This document shows, one piece after another, positions 34,405-43,197 of a stretch of DNA of 63,324 nucleotides. The stretch spans positions 1 through 63,324 of the forward strand of contig JBEVJC010000027.1 in NCBI GenBank assembly GCA_040510375.1. The letters run 5' to 3'. Within the stretch, counting starts at the first letter, position 1, and each line of letters starts with the position of its first letter. Below the pieces are notes generated by a model. It worked only from the letters and a program-made list of their open reading frames with translations. It made no database searches and was not told where the DNA came from. The position numbers and the translations under genes were made by a program. This DNA comes from JBEVJC01 sp040510375. Its GTDB lineage: Bacteria > Bacteroidota > Bacteroidia > Chitinophagales > Chitinophagaceae.

Positions 34405-36375
34405 CTAGTCGCCAATATTGATAAAATGCTCGCGTTTGATATTAAGTCTGCTCATTTTTGATTCCAGAGTAGATGGCTTCATATTCAGCATCTCAGCTGC
34501 CCCATTAACGCCACGGACGCGGCCGTTCGCTTTTTTAAGTATGGAAATGATATATTCCCTTTCGGTTTCCCGCTGGATATTCCTTACGTCTTCCAATGTA
34601 TTTACAGGAGGCTTCGTTGTCATTTCCTTTGATTGCCGGGGCAGTACTCTCTTTAATTCCAACTTTGATTTCCCATCATTCAGGACAACAGATTGTTCCA
34701 GAACATTCTCCAGTTCACGAATATTCCCCGGCCATTCGTAGGCCATCATTGCTTCCAACATATCACCGGAAATACCAATGAATGGTTTATTGCATTCCCC
34801 GCAATATTTCTTACCAAAAAAAATTGCGAGTGCTTCTATGTCAGATCTCCGCTCCCGCAAGGGGGGCAATGTAACAGGAAAAACATTGAGGCGATAATAC
34901 AAGTCAAGCCGGAAATTACCCTCGGCTACCTCCTTCTCCAGATTACGGTTGGTGGCAGCTATGATACGTACATTCACTTTTATGACTGAATTGCCGCCCA
35001 GGCTTTGGATTTCCTTCTCCTGTAAAAAGCGCAGGATTTTCACCTGCATTTCCGGTAGAAGTTCGCCAATCTCATCTAAAAAAATAGTTCCTCCATCGGC
35101 TTGCTCAATTCTGCCTTTTCTTTTTTCGGTAGCGCCGGTGAATGCACCTTTTTCATGGCCAAATAATTCTGACTCTATCAGCGTTGCCGGAATGGCCGCG
35201 CAACTTACTTTTGCATATGGCCCATTTTTTCTCGGGGACAGTAAATGAATAGACTGAGCCAGCTTCTCTTTACCTGTCCCACTTTCACCAAGAATTAAAA
35301 CCGACGTGTTATAAGGAGCTACCTGCGCAGTCAGGTCCAACGCGGCTAGCAAAGTGTGATGGTTTCCAATTATGTTTTTGAACTCCGGGTGATTGGACCC
35401 TTCACCAATTGGCTTTTTATAAGAACCGGTCAGGTTTTCTGTAGAAAAATCCTGATTGTTACCGTGGGCCATTTTTGAAGCCAGTTCAACCAACTGAGCA
35501 GTTAAACTGTTCAGTAACATAATGTGACTATTGGTATATGTATCCCGCTGGCGGCTGTAGAAAGTATAGTGAAAAGACTGTCCATTGTTTAAGACAACAG
35601 GAAATACAAGAAATGATTGCAATTTAAAAGTTTCTGTCAATGTTTTTTGCAGCGACGGGACATCCATCCTTTCCTGGACAGTGTCTGTATGGTAAATAAA
35701 TGAATTTTCTTTAGTGATTGTATTTTCAAGAATTACAGCCAACGCTGTTTTTTTCATATTGGTTATTGCCAGCAGTTCGTCTTCACCAATAAACTGGTAC
35801 TCATCAAATCCTATGCGCAAATACCCGTTGTCATTGAATTGTCCATTTTTGAAGGGCCGTTGGCCGGTTGTTATGAGATCGAATGGAATGTATGATTGTA
35901 TAACCCTTGTTATTTCCAAAAACATTTGCCGGATATCCCAATGACCGCCAATCTTCCTTAGTTGTTTCTGCAGAATATTTTCCCGATTATTTTTTGTTTC
36001 GAGACTGTGTATGTAACGGTACCATGCAATATCCAACATGACCCGCAGGTCCTTTTTCCTGAATGGCTTGACCAAAAACCCATAAGGGTCGGTTGTCTTT
36101 GCTTCTTCCAATACTTTCTGGCTTGAATTAGCCGACAAATAAATAAACGCTATTCCCTCCTCATTTAATTTTTTTGCAACATCAATCCCTGTCCGCTCCC
36201 CTTGCAGGCGGATATCCAGCAGTACGATATCGGGTTTATTTTCTTGCAGGTTTTCTTCTGCTTCGGAGGCAGATGCTGCAATTCCACTTACCTCGTAACC
36301 AAAACGCTGTAATACCTGCCTCAGATTATTGGCAACAATAAATTCATCTTCAACAATCAGCACTTTTTTGTTCAT
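34405..36375 (-). CDS. NtrC-type sigma-54-dependent response regulator
   Basis: Order of domains: receiver (1-120; phosphorylation Asp54), an unassigned GAF-like region (about 150-305), AAA+ sigma-54 interaction domain (about 330-565) with Walker A GESGTGKE at 363-370, GAFTGA at 410-415 and Walker B I-F-L-D-E at 431-435, and a Fis-type helix-turn-helix at the end. It activates sigma-54 promoters once phosphorylated. The histidine kinase gene ends 11 bases before this gene's start, so they are a cognate pair. 656 residues. Targets are not apparent; no clear -24/-12 promoter was found by eye. Confidence 0.93.
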   Translation of the reverse strand: MNKKVLIVEDEFIVANNLRQVLQRFGYEVSGIAASASEAEENLQENKPDIVLLDIRLQGERTGIDVAKKLNEEGIAFIYLSANSSQKVLEEAKTTDPYGFLVKPFRKKDLRVMLDIAWYRYIHSLETKNNRENILQKQLRKIGGHWDIRQMFLEITRVIQSYIPFDLITTGQRPFKNGQFNDNGYLRIGFDEYQFIGEDELLAITNMKKTALAVILENTITKENSFIYHTDTVQERMDVPSLQKTLTETFKLQSFLVFPVVLNNGQSFHYTFYSRQRDTYTNSHIMLLNSLTAQLVELASKMAHGNNQDFSTENLTGSYKKPIGEGSNHPEFKNIIGNHHTLLAALDLTAQVAPYNTSVLILGESGTGKEKLAQSIHLLSPRKNGPYAKVSCAAIPATLIESELFGHEKGAFTGATEKRKGRIEQADGGTIFLDEIGELLPEMQVKILRFLQEKEIQSLGGNSVIKVNVRIIAATNRNLEKEVAEGNFRLDLYYRLNVFPVTLPPLRERRSDIEALAIFFGKKYCGECNKPFIGISGDMLEAMMAYEWPGNIRELENVLEQSVVLNDGKSKLELKRVLPRQSKEMTTKPPVNTLEDVRNIQRETEREYIISILKKANGRVRGVNGAAEMLNMKPSTLESKMSRLNIKREHFINIGD

Positions 36376-36386
36376 AATATGGCCGC

Positions 36387-38912
36387 TTAAAAGTTTACCA
36401 AAGTTTTCTTACCAACATAAAAATTAAGCCTGACAAACCTGATTGTAATATGCATCCCCTTTTTGCTTTCATAACTAAAACTACCGTTCAACTGCCGGGT
36501 AAGACCCTGGATCAGATCAAGTCCCAATGATTTGTGGGCCTTTGTATTAAATTCTGCAGGAATGCCGACACCATTATCTGATATTTCCAGAACCAGATGA
36601 TCTGTATCGTCCTGGTAAAACTCAACACGGACGAGGCCTTTTTGTCCGTCAGGAAATGCATATTTGATCGCATTAACGATGCTTTCATTGATGATCAATC
36701 CAATCGCGATGGCCTGCGATACGTCAAGATCTATCGGTTCTATCATTTGTTCAAAACTGATACGGTTGTCTGTATCAAGGCTATCATCTGCGTAATTAAC
36801 CAGTTCTTTAATATATTCATTCATGGAGATGGAAGAGTTATCGTCGCGCTGATATAGTTTCTGATGTATGAGCGCCATTGCATGAACCCGGCGCAGGTTA
36901 TCTTCAATGGCAGCAAGTGCGGCATCATTTGTAATATATTCAGACTGCGAATCCAGCAGGCTCATAATGATCTGGAGATTGTTTTTCACCCGGTGATGTA
37001 CCTCCTTTAAAAGCCATTCTTTATCAGCAAGCAGTTGTTGAAGTTGTTCGTTCTTACCTGTAACCACCAGATTGTTTCTCTTTCGTAAAAGGCTTTGGCG
37101 GTACAATAAGGCGGCGATGATCAGGATGGCAAACCCACCTGCTATCGTTAAATTTCTTACTATGCCCGCCCTGACCGAATTGGCTTTTTCGAGCCTTGCC
37201 TGCAGTGTTAATGAATTTATCTGACTTTCCTTCTCTTTGATCTGGTAAACAACCTGGAGTTCCTCCGCTTGCCTGGTGCTATAAATGCGGAAACTGGAAT
37301 CAAGTAACTGCGTATATTTTTTATAGTCTGCTACCCCGGCGACATGGTCTCCCAGCACAGAGTCAATATAGATTAACTGTCTGTAGCCCTCAAGTTTGGA
37401 AGAAGCGTAATTATCCATAAGATCGGGCGAATTAAATCTTTTTTTAAAAAGAACACGTGCCTTCCCAAATTCTTTCCGTTTCATAAATAACCACGCGTAT
37501 TGACCGTCCACTTCACTTCTTCTCATGGGTCCCCTGATTGCTTCAGCTTTACTTTCCAGGAAATCCAGTTTTTTGATATGCATTTCAGCCTTGTCCAGCA
37601 ATTGAAGTTTCAGATAACAGTCGGAGAACATAATATGATAAGAGAATTGGTCCGAAAAGGTGCCTGGAACTCCTACCTTGTCAGAGATTTCCAATGCAAG
37701 ATTCAGCGCCTCCGGCGCGCGGTTCTGACCTTGCATATATAAAACAACATTATCAAGCATTCGGTACACGGATGGATTACGCGCCGCAACGAAACGTTTG
37801 ACAGACTTTTGCGCCCACTCAAAACTCTCCCTGGATCTGCCCTCCAATGCAAATAAATGCGCCAGGTTACTATAAAAATAACCCCAGGCCACACTGTCAC
37901 GGGTTTCTTCAGCAGTCCTGATAGTCTGATATGCATAACGGAGTGGCTCACCAAACTTCCCCTGAAAAAGTGTGACCGTTATAAGGGCCTGCGTATTATA
38001 TTGGGTGAAGGGAAAATGAATTGTTTCCGCCAGCCTGAATGCCCTGAGGTGATTTTCATACGCGGTATCAAACATTCCTGAGATGATCTGCAAATATCCC
38101 AGGTCTGTCAACGCATTTATTTCACCTTCTACATTACCCGCACTGTTAAAAAGCGCTGCAGCTTGCCGTGCATCGGTGATTTTTCTTTCCAGCGTAGAGC
38201 CCATAGGTGGCGTATACTTGCTGCGGTAAGCCAATGCCCTTGCCTCCGTTTCTTTATCGCCCGTCTGTCTGCATTGGGAAATCAAAGCCTGGCAAACCGA
38301 ATTGGCTCTCTCATCATTGCCCTGGGCATATACTTTTACCAGGAGGCAAAGTGCCTGCCTACACAATTTTTCCTCCTTCAATAATTTGCTTTCCTGTATT
38401 GCTTGGTTAAGAAAGTATTCAACACTGTCCCTGTACCTGTTATAACTACCGGTCTGGAAAGCATAATAAGATCCAAGTAAAAGTAAATATTGGAGATGTT
38501 TTATGCCGCTGGCTTCCGAGAGCAGACGGACACCTTTGGCTGGGTCCTGCTGATCTACCCAACCTGCCCGGTCAATCAAACCCGGATCATCAAAACCTTC
38601 AGCTAATATCGGGAACCGGCTCACTCCCATGGACCGGCTGGCCGCAATCATACAACTGTCCAGATCGACCTGCCCTTCCTTTGCAACAACAAGAAATGTT
38701 GCACTTAGCAACAGATACAAACGTTGCCAGGAGGGCTTGTAGTGCTGAGGGGGTTGGTAAACGTAAGCGGGACTTACGGACTGTGCAGGAGACTGCGCCC
38801 ATCCCCTGTAATGAATCATCAGGCCCAACAGCATACAAGTTAAAACCAGCTTGAGCATACCCTCATAAGGTACTAAATTTTTTACAACATTCCGGATTTT
38901 CAGGTGTCCCAT
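36387..38912 (-). CDS. TPR-containing sensor histidine kinase (HisKA_2 type)
   Basis: Three starts are possible: 39002, 38912 and 38858. ATG 38912 is used because it does not overlap the preceding gene. All three keep the hydrophobic signal segment M-L-K-L-V-L-T-C-M-L-L-G. The large N-terminal part has tandem helical repeats of TPR type and should lie in the periplasm. A membrane helix follows (I-V-R-N-L-T-I-A-G-G-F-A-I-L-I-I), then the HisKA_2 motif L-L-K-E-V-H-H-R-V-K-N-N-L-Q and an HATPase domain with N-E-S-I-V-N-A-I-K-Y and D-N-G-V-G-I-P. Its partner is the sigma-54 regulator 11 bases downstream. HisKA_2 kinases are rarely paired with NtrC-type regulators. Confidence 0.88.
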   Translation of the reverse strand: MGHLKIRNVVKNLVPYEGMLKLVLTCMLLGLMIHYRGWAQSPAQSVSPAYVYQPPQHYKPSWQRLYLLLSATFLVVAKEGQVDLDSCMIAASRSMGVSRFPILAEGFDDPGLIDRAGWVDQQDPAKGVRLLSEASGIKHLQYLLLLGSYYAFQTGSYNRYRDSVEYFLNQAIQESKLLKEEKLCRQALCLLVKVYAQGNDERANSVCQALISQCRQTGDKETEARALAYRSKYTPPMGSTLERKITDARQAAALFNSAGNVEGEINALTDLGYLQIISGMFDTAYENHLRAFRLAETIHFPFTQYNTQALITVTLFQGKFGEPLRYAYQTIRTAEETRDSVAWGYFYSNLAHLFALEGRSRESFEWAQKSVKRFVAARNPSVYRMLDNVVLYMQGQNRAPEALNLALEISDKVGVPGTFSDQFSYHIMFSDCYLKLQLLDKAEMHIKKLDFLESKAEAIRGPMRRSEVDGQYAWLFMKRKEFGKARVLFKKRFNSPDLMDNYASSKLEGYRQLIYIDSVLGDHVAGVADYKKYTQLLDSSFRIYSTRQAEELQVVYQIKEKESQINSLTLQARLEKANSVRAGIVRNLTIAGGFAILIIAALLYRQSLLRKRNNLVVTGKNEQLQQLLADKEWLLKEVHHRVKNNLQIIMSLLDSQSEYITNDAALAAIEDNLRRVHAMALIHQKLYQRDDNSSISMNEYIKELVNYADDSLDTDNRISFEQMIEPIDLDVSQAIAIGLIINESIVNAIKYAFPDGQKGLVRVEFYQDDTDHLVLEISDNGVGIPAEFNTKAHKSLGLDLIQGLTRQLNGSFSYESKKGMHITIRFVRLNFYVGKKTLVNF

Positions 38913-38941
38913 TTTACCTGCCACTCCTGAAAACACGACTG

Positions 38942-39580
38942 CTAAAACTGCAGGATCACCATAATAAAAAAAAGGTTGATATTTCGCGAATACCTGTCCC
39001 ATTGCCTGACATAGGCAATGTCTGCATTGATGTGCCTGGATAACTCACTGTTTATGCCGAAAGCAATGCGGTTTCTTGTGACGGTAGTATTATTAAACAG
39101 GTAATAAATCTCATCGTAGATATATAGCTTTGTGACTATTTCCCCTGTCTCTAATATTCTACCAACTTTCAACCGGTTGCGGTAATAATGTGTTGCGGCC
39201 GACCCAACAGGAATTCTGTTCCAGAGCATGTTCCTGTCCTCTATAAAATAATATTTGCTGGTCGCCTGCAAAATTACAGCGTTCATCAGGTAATGTTCCG
39301 ACAATACAGGAGTGCGGTATTTTTTCTGAACCAGATAAATATACGCCGGATTCAATACGATGTTCTTATGAACAGTAATAAAAACCTGCGGGAAAAAAAT
39401 ACCTGCCCGCAGGTAATGATTGTAGCCGACCTGACCGAGGATCCTGGTATTTTTCGCCGGGTGCCAGCTGACACCCGGAAGCCACCATACAGCAGATGCT
39501 GCACCGGGCTGCGCGAATGATAAATACTGTATACCCACAAGTAATGTGGTCAGGAGCAGGTTCCTCGCAGACGGGTTCAT
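38942..39580 (-). CDS. DUF2490-type outer membrane protein
   Basis: Signal peptide ends at S-F-A-Q. The mature part has alternating strands and the conserved features R-N-R-L-K-V-G-R, Y-I-Y-D-E-I-Y-Y and R-N-R-I-A-F-G-I, then ends in a strand closing with L-Q-F. This matches DUF2490, a Bacteroidota outer membrane beta-barrel family of unknown role. It lies 29 bases upstream of the TPR kinase gene and may belong to the same transcript. 212 residues. Confidence 0.85.
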   Translation of the reverse strand: MNPSARNLLLTTLLVGIQYLSFAQPGAASAVWWLPGVSWHPAKNTRILGQVGYNHYLRAGIFFPQVFITVHKNIVLNPAYIYLVQKKYRTPVLSEHYLMNAVILQATSKYYFIEDRNMLWNRIPVGSAATHYYRNRLKVGRILETGEIVTKLYIYDEIYYLFNNTTVTRNRIAFGINSELSRHINADIAYVRQWDRYSRNINLFFIMVILQF

Positions 39581-39607
39581 AAATAATGGATGTAATGTGG
39601 CGGACGA

Positions 39608-39907
39608 TCACTCCTCAAGCGGGGTTGTTATAAAAACTTCCCGTTCATCCAGAAGAGGGATTATTTTTGCGGCCAGTTCTTTGTAGTGGTCGGAATCCAC
39701 ATGCGCTTTCTGAGCTGATTCATCTGTATACCCTTCAAAAAGGATCAGTGTGCTTGCATCGGTTTTGCTTTGATTTATTCTATAAAACAAGTTTCCTTTT
39801 TCAGAAAGCGTTTTTGAAGCTAAGGTTTTAAGGAGCTTTAAAACATCAGGTTTATTCCCTTCCTTAACTTTCCATCTTGCGAATACATGAATTTCTGATG
39901 TTGCCAT
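39608..39907 (-). CDS. Antibiotic biosynthesis monooxygenase (ABM) domain protein, YgiN-like
   Basis: The 99-residue single-domain protein matches the ferredoxin-like ABM fold: I-H-V-F-A-R-W-K-V-K-E-G, then L-F-Y-R-I-N-Q, F-E-G-Y-T-D-E-S-A, and a conserved H-V-D-S-D-H-Y-K-E-L. Such proteins are small quinol monooxygenases or related enzymes working as dimers in the cytoplasm. It lies 27 bases from the DUF2490 gene and 58 from the DJ-1 gene, all on one strand, suggesting a redox or stress role. Confidence 0.88.
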   Translation of the reverse strand: MATSEIHVFARWKVKEGNKPDVLKLLKTLASKTLSEKGNLFYRINQSKTDASTLILFEGYTDESAQKAHVDSDHYKELAAKIIPLLDEREVFITTPLEE

Positions 39908-39965
39908 TGTTTTTCATTTTATTGATGATGTAACATGACCGCAGTAAATGAGTATACCTCTCCGA

Positions 39966-40634
39966 TCAGCCTTCTAAAATTGTAATAACCCGCTGGGCTA
40001 CGCCTTGCGCCGAAGCTGGGTTCTGACCGGTGACCAACCTGCCATCGGTAATAGAGTAAGCCTGCCACGGGGTTATGCAACTATAATCGGCACCCCTGGC
40101 TTTGAGTGCTTCTTCAAGTTCAAACGGCACGTCTCCCCTTGCATAATCAAATTCTTCAGTAATGCTGAAGCCCGTTACTTTTTTACCGTCAACCAGGTTA
40201 GAGCCGTCTTTCAATTTAACGTTGATCAGGGATACAGGACCATGACATACCGCACTGACTACTTTCCCCTTTTCATACATGGATGATATTATATTCTGGA
40301 CAGTCTGATTATCCGGCAAATCAGCAACAGGGGCTAACCCACCAGGCATAAAAACAGCGTCATAACCATCTGTTGACACATCTTCCACCTTGCCGGAGTT
40401 CTTGAACTTTGCCGGGCCCTCACCTTTCAGAAATGCCTGGTTAACCGGATCCTCCGGTTCAACCATTTCTATAGGAGCTTCACCTCCCTTTACACTATAG
40501 ATATCAATATCATATCCTTCCTTTTTAAATGCTTCATAGGGATGGGCAACTTCGGGAAGCAGACTTCCTGTATGCCGTTTCTTAGGTCCAATAATGCTGG
40601 TACTTGATACAATGAACAAGATTTTCTTTTTCAT
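39966..40634 (-). CDS. DJ-1/PfpI family protein
   Basis: The Rossmann-like domain shows the nucleophile elbow S-A-V-C-H-G-P with Cys130 and His131, and the supporting Glu29 in L-L-P-E. These belong to the class that includes Hsp31/glyoxalase-III-like enzymes, acting on methylglyoxal or damaged proteins (family knowledge). Exact activity is not known. It lies between ABM and SDR genes on the same strand. 222 residues. Confidence 0.88.
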   Translation of the reverse strand: MKKKILFIVSSTSIIGPKKRHTGSLLPEVAHPYEAFKKEGYDIDIYSVKGGEAPIEMVEPEDPVNQAFLKGEGPAKFKNSGKVEDVSTDGYDAVFMPGGLAPVADLPDNQTVQNIISSMYEKGKVVSAVCHGPVSLINVKLKDGSNLVDGKKVTGFSITEEFDYARGDVPFELEEALKARGADYSCITPWQAYSITDGRLVTGQNPASAQGVAQRVITILEG

Positions 40635-40742
40635 AATAAAATATTTAATCGATTAAAAATGAATGTTAGTGTGAGCAGTAGTAATTATTACAAGCATCTG
40701 GAACAATGTGAAAGACGAAATAAAATGTGAGGGATGACCGGG

Positions 40743-41558
40743 CTATTGAACGGTATTTTTCCATGCTTTCTCCTGCAGCTCTTTTAGCATGTCCTCTACA
40801 AACTGCGGGAATACGTTTCGGAATTTTCCCGTGTCTGCGGGAATAACCTTCACCATTTCGTCTATCATATCTTGCGGAACCAGCTTCCAGTCTGGTGTGC
40901 TGATCTGTGCATCGAAAGCCGCCTTCAATTCAGATTTCTTAGTAAAATTTTTATCGTCGTCCAGCCAGCGATACGACGTTTCCGACATCCTTTCGTTGAA
41001 GCCTGTAAAAAATGCGCCAGGATTGATAGTCTGGACCTGGATATTGTAAGGAGCCAGCTCCTCCTTTAAAGATTCTGCAATCGCTTCCAGCGCATGTTTG
41101 GTAGAACAATAAACTCCAAAATGGGTGGGGGTAAACAATCCGCCCATTGAAGACAGCCAGATCACTTTACCTTTCTTTTTCGCTCTGATGAACTTTGCTA
41201 TGAATTTCTGGGATAGTGACAGAGGCGCAAAAACGTTGGTTTCAAAATTTTTACGGACAAGTTCCAATGGAGTTTCAAACACTGGTCCTGTCTCCCCGAT
41301 CCCAGCATTGTTTACCAGTATATCAATGTCCAATCTCAATGCGGCAATGACATCGTAAGGATCTAAAATATCAAGTCGTTGCACATGAAGATTGCTTTCA
41401 ATACCAAGTTCTTTTGCTTTGTCGCGCAATGCGGTTACCTGCGGATCAATATGAACACCGGCAATCACCGTATGACCTGATTTAGCCAGCCCTATGGCTG
41501 CGCCTTCGCCAAGTCCGGTCCCCGCGCCGGTGATCAGGATTGTTTTACTATTTGGCAT
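40743..41558 (-). CDS. Short-chain dehydrogenase/reductase
   Basis: Classical SDR: T-G-A-G-T-G-L-G at 10-17 binds the cofactor, N-N-A-G at 83-86, catalytic Ser near 136-137 and Y-C-S-T-K with Tyr150 and Lys154. Cytosolic NAD(P)-dependent oxidoreductase of unknown substrate. 271 residues. It is followed by DJ-1 and ABM genes on the same strand after about 108 bases, which may be one regulon. Confidence 0.9.
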   Translation of the reverse strand: MPNSKTILITGAGTGLGEGAAIGLAKSGHTVIAGVHIDPQVTALRDKAKELGIESNLHVQRLDILDPYDVIAALRLDIDILVNNAGIGETGPVFETPLELVRKNFETNVFAPLSLSQKFIAKFIRAKKKGKVIWLSSMGGLFTPTHFGVYCSTKHALEAIAESLKEELAPYNIQVQTINPGAFFTGFNERMSETSYRWLDDDKNFTKKSELKAAFDAQISTPDWKLVPQDMIDEMVKVIPADTGKFRNVFPQFVEDMLKELQEKAWKNTVQ

Positions 41559-41864
41559 GTTCTTTAAATTTGATTGTTAAAAAATTGTCGATCCATTTAT
41601 CCGGATCTGACCTTTCGTCAAACAAAGTACAGCCATTTACACACGTGGTTAAAATCACTGGGTTAATACCAGATATTATTTATCTGATGAAAATTATACT
41701 CAATTAATGCATTTAATTGTCTAGGTTTCCCAGCCTATCATAGATATCTTCTTTCACCTTCATGTATCCGGTGTTCTGGTTAAATAGTTCTATGGTCCGT
41801 CGAAAATTTTGCTGGCGGGTTTTTCATGTTTACCCGCACGGAAATTGGCCGGAGGGCTCCCGGG
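41559..41864. other. Intergenic region of about 306 bases
   Basis: No coding frame or clear repeat was seen. It should contain the promoter of the SDR gene on the left and the 3' end signals of the Crp-type gene on the right. Confidence 0.5.
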
Positions 41865-42434
41865 TCATCTTTTCTTCCTTAATACACTCAGGAATTCTGG
41901 CGTGATGCCGAGGTAAGATGCGATCTGTTTTTGCGTGATGCGCTGCTCCAATCCCGGATATCGTTTGCGGAATTCGAAATATCGTTGTTCCGCTGTTTCG
42001 GCAAGATTGGTTGTAATTCTTTGCTGGTGCATACTCAATGCATTCTGTGCAAACACCCGGAAGAACCGTTCCATTTTGGGAACCTCGATGTAAAGTTTTT
42101 CGAGTGCATTGAAAGTGATCCGACGTATTACGGAGTCCTCCAGGGCATCTATTGAAAAAGATGCAGGCTTTTGACCGGTGAAGCTCGCCATGTCAACTGA
42201 CCACCAGTCGGCCGGACTGAAAGCGATGATGGAATCCCGGCCCTTGTCGTCCGTGTAATAGGTGCGAAGGCAACCTTTCTCCACGAAAGAGATATAGCGG
42301 CAAACCCCGCCCGACACAAGCACGCTCTCATTCTTCCGGATAGTTACCTCCGGGAAAACAGCGAGCACGCGTTCTGTTTCTTCGCGGTCGAGTATCACAT
42401 GTTTCGCAAGATTACTTAATAACAGAGTGTCCAT
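41865..42434 (-). CDS. Crp/Fnr family transcriptional regulator
   Basis: Residues 15-125 form a cyclic-nucleotide-binding-type beta roll (V-E-K-G-C-L-R-T-Y-Y, F-S-P-A-D-W-W-S). The C-terminal part carries a short winged helix (I-T-Q-K-Q-I-A-S-Y-L-G-I-T-P-E-F-L-S-V-L-R). The arginine needed for cAMP binding is not evident, as in many Bacteroidota relatives that sense something else. The gene starts 16 bases after the end of the DUF1330-like gene, so both may be co-transcribed. 189 residues. Confidence 0.9.
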   Translation of the reverse strand: MDTLLLSNLAKHVILDREETERVLAVFPEVTIRKNESVLVSGGVCRYISFVEKGCLRTYYTDDKGRDSIIAFSPADWWSVDMASFTGQKPASFSIDALEDSVIRRITFNALEKLYIEVPKMERFFRVFAQNALSMHQQRITTNLAETAEQRYFEFRKRYPGLEQRITQKQIASYLGITPEFLSVLRKKR

Positions 42435-42450
42435 GCAAGGCTAAGGTACA

Positions 42451-42873
42451 TCAAAGCTGCAATGGGATGGTGGCAAACAATCGCCAGTTCTGCAACGCGG
42501 CCGTACGATGTGGTTCGGCTTCTTCGAGGTATCTTTTATCTTCAATCACTTTACGAAAAGAAACATAGTCAGCGTAACCGATGATCCCGACATCGGTCCA
42601 GTTTGCCTTCTCGGGTGCAACGAGATTCGCCGCAACGGCGCCGAGATGGATAATTTGGACTTTTACTCCTACTGCCTCCGCCACAGCATAAAATGCCGGT
42701 ACGTAATGCTGGAGGTAAACCTCGCGACCGGAAAGCGGGTTGCCGTTTTCTCCCCTGTACGAGGTGTGATCGAAATATTGCAGCAGATTCACCATTACCA
42801 CCGGCTTATCGCCGGGTAGTTTTGAGGCTGCGGATGCTAACGTCTCCGGGGTAAGATCTGTTGTTGTAAACAT
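42451..42873 (-). CDS. DUF1330-like small alpha+beta protein
   Basis: ATG 42873 is used; the longer frame to 42984 adds 37 atypical residues. The pattern P-V-V-M-V-N-L-L-Q-Y-F, Y-L-Q-H-Y-V-P-A-F and I-I-G-Y-A-D-Y-V-S-F fits the DUF1330/EthD-like ferredoxin fold. Function unknown. 140 residues. Upstream of the Crp-type regulator gene on the same strand. Confidence 0.75.
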   Translation of the reverse strand: MFTTTDLTPETLASAASKLPGDKPVVMVNLLQYFDHTSYRGENGNPLSGREVYLQHYVPAFYAVAEAVGVKVQIIHLGAVAANLVAPEKANWTDVGIIGYADYVSFRKVIEDKRYLEEAEPHRTAALQNWRLFATIPLQL

Positions 42874-43197
42874 GTTTGTTGCTTTGTTTGATTGGCAACA
42901 AAGGAAGTATGATGAACGCAGAATGGAATTAATGTAGATTAAGAAAATGACCTTACAGAGGTAATACCATCGGTTAAATATCACCGAGGCAGGCTAGATT
43001 CGGTAAACTGATTTGTACCTGATGTTGCCCGGTTTCCGGGTGTATTCCACGAAAAACTGACCTGCCCGCAAATGGACACAAGATGTCCGAAATCGGACAA
43101 ACATATACAAACCCGATTCTCCAAACTAAGGAATATCAGGTGTTTGTGGCCGTGGCATTGCAATTGGGACATATATTCATCACCAAAACAAACCGGT
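42874..43197. other. Divergent intergenic region of about 324 bases
   Basis: Between the DUF1330-like gene and the FtsX permease gene. The frames that extend into it from both sides (43072 on +, 42984 and 43307 on -) have no domain character. No clear promoter pattern was found. Confidence 0.5.
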
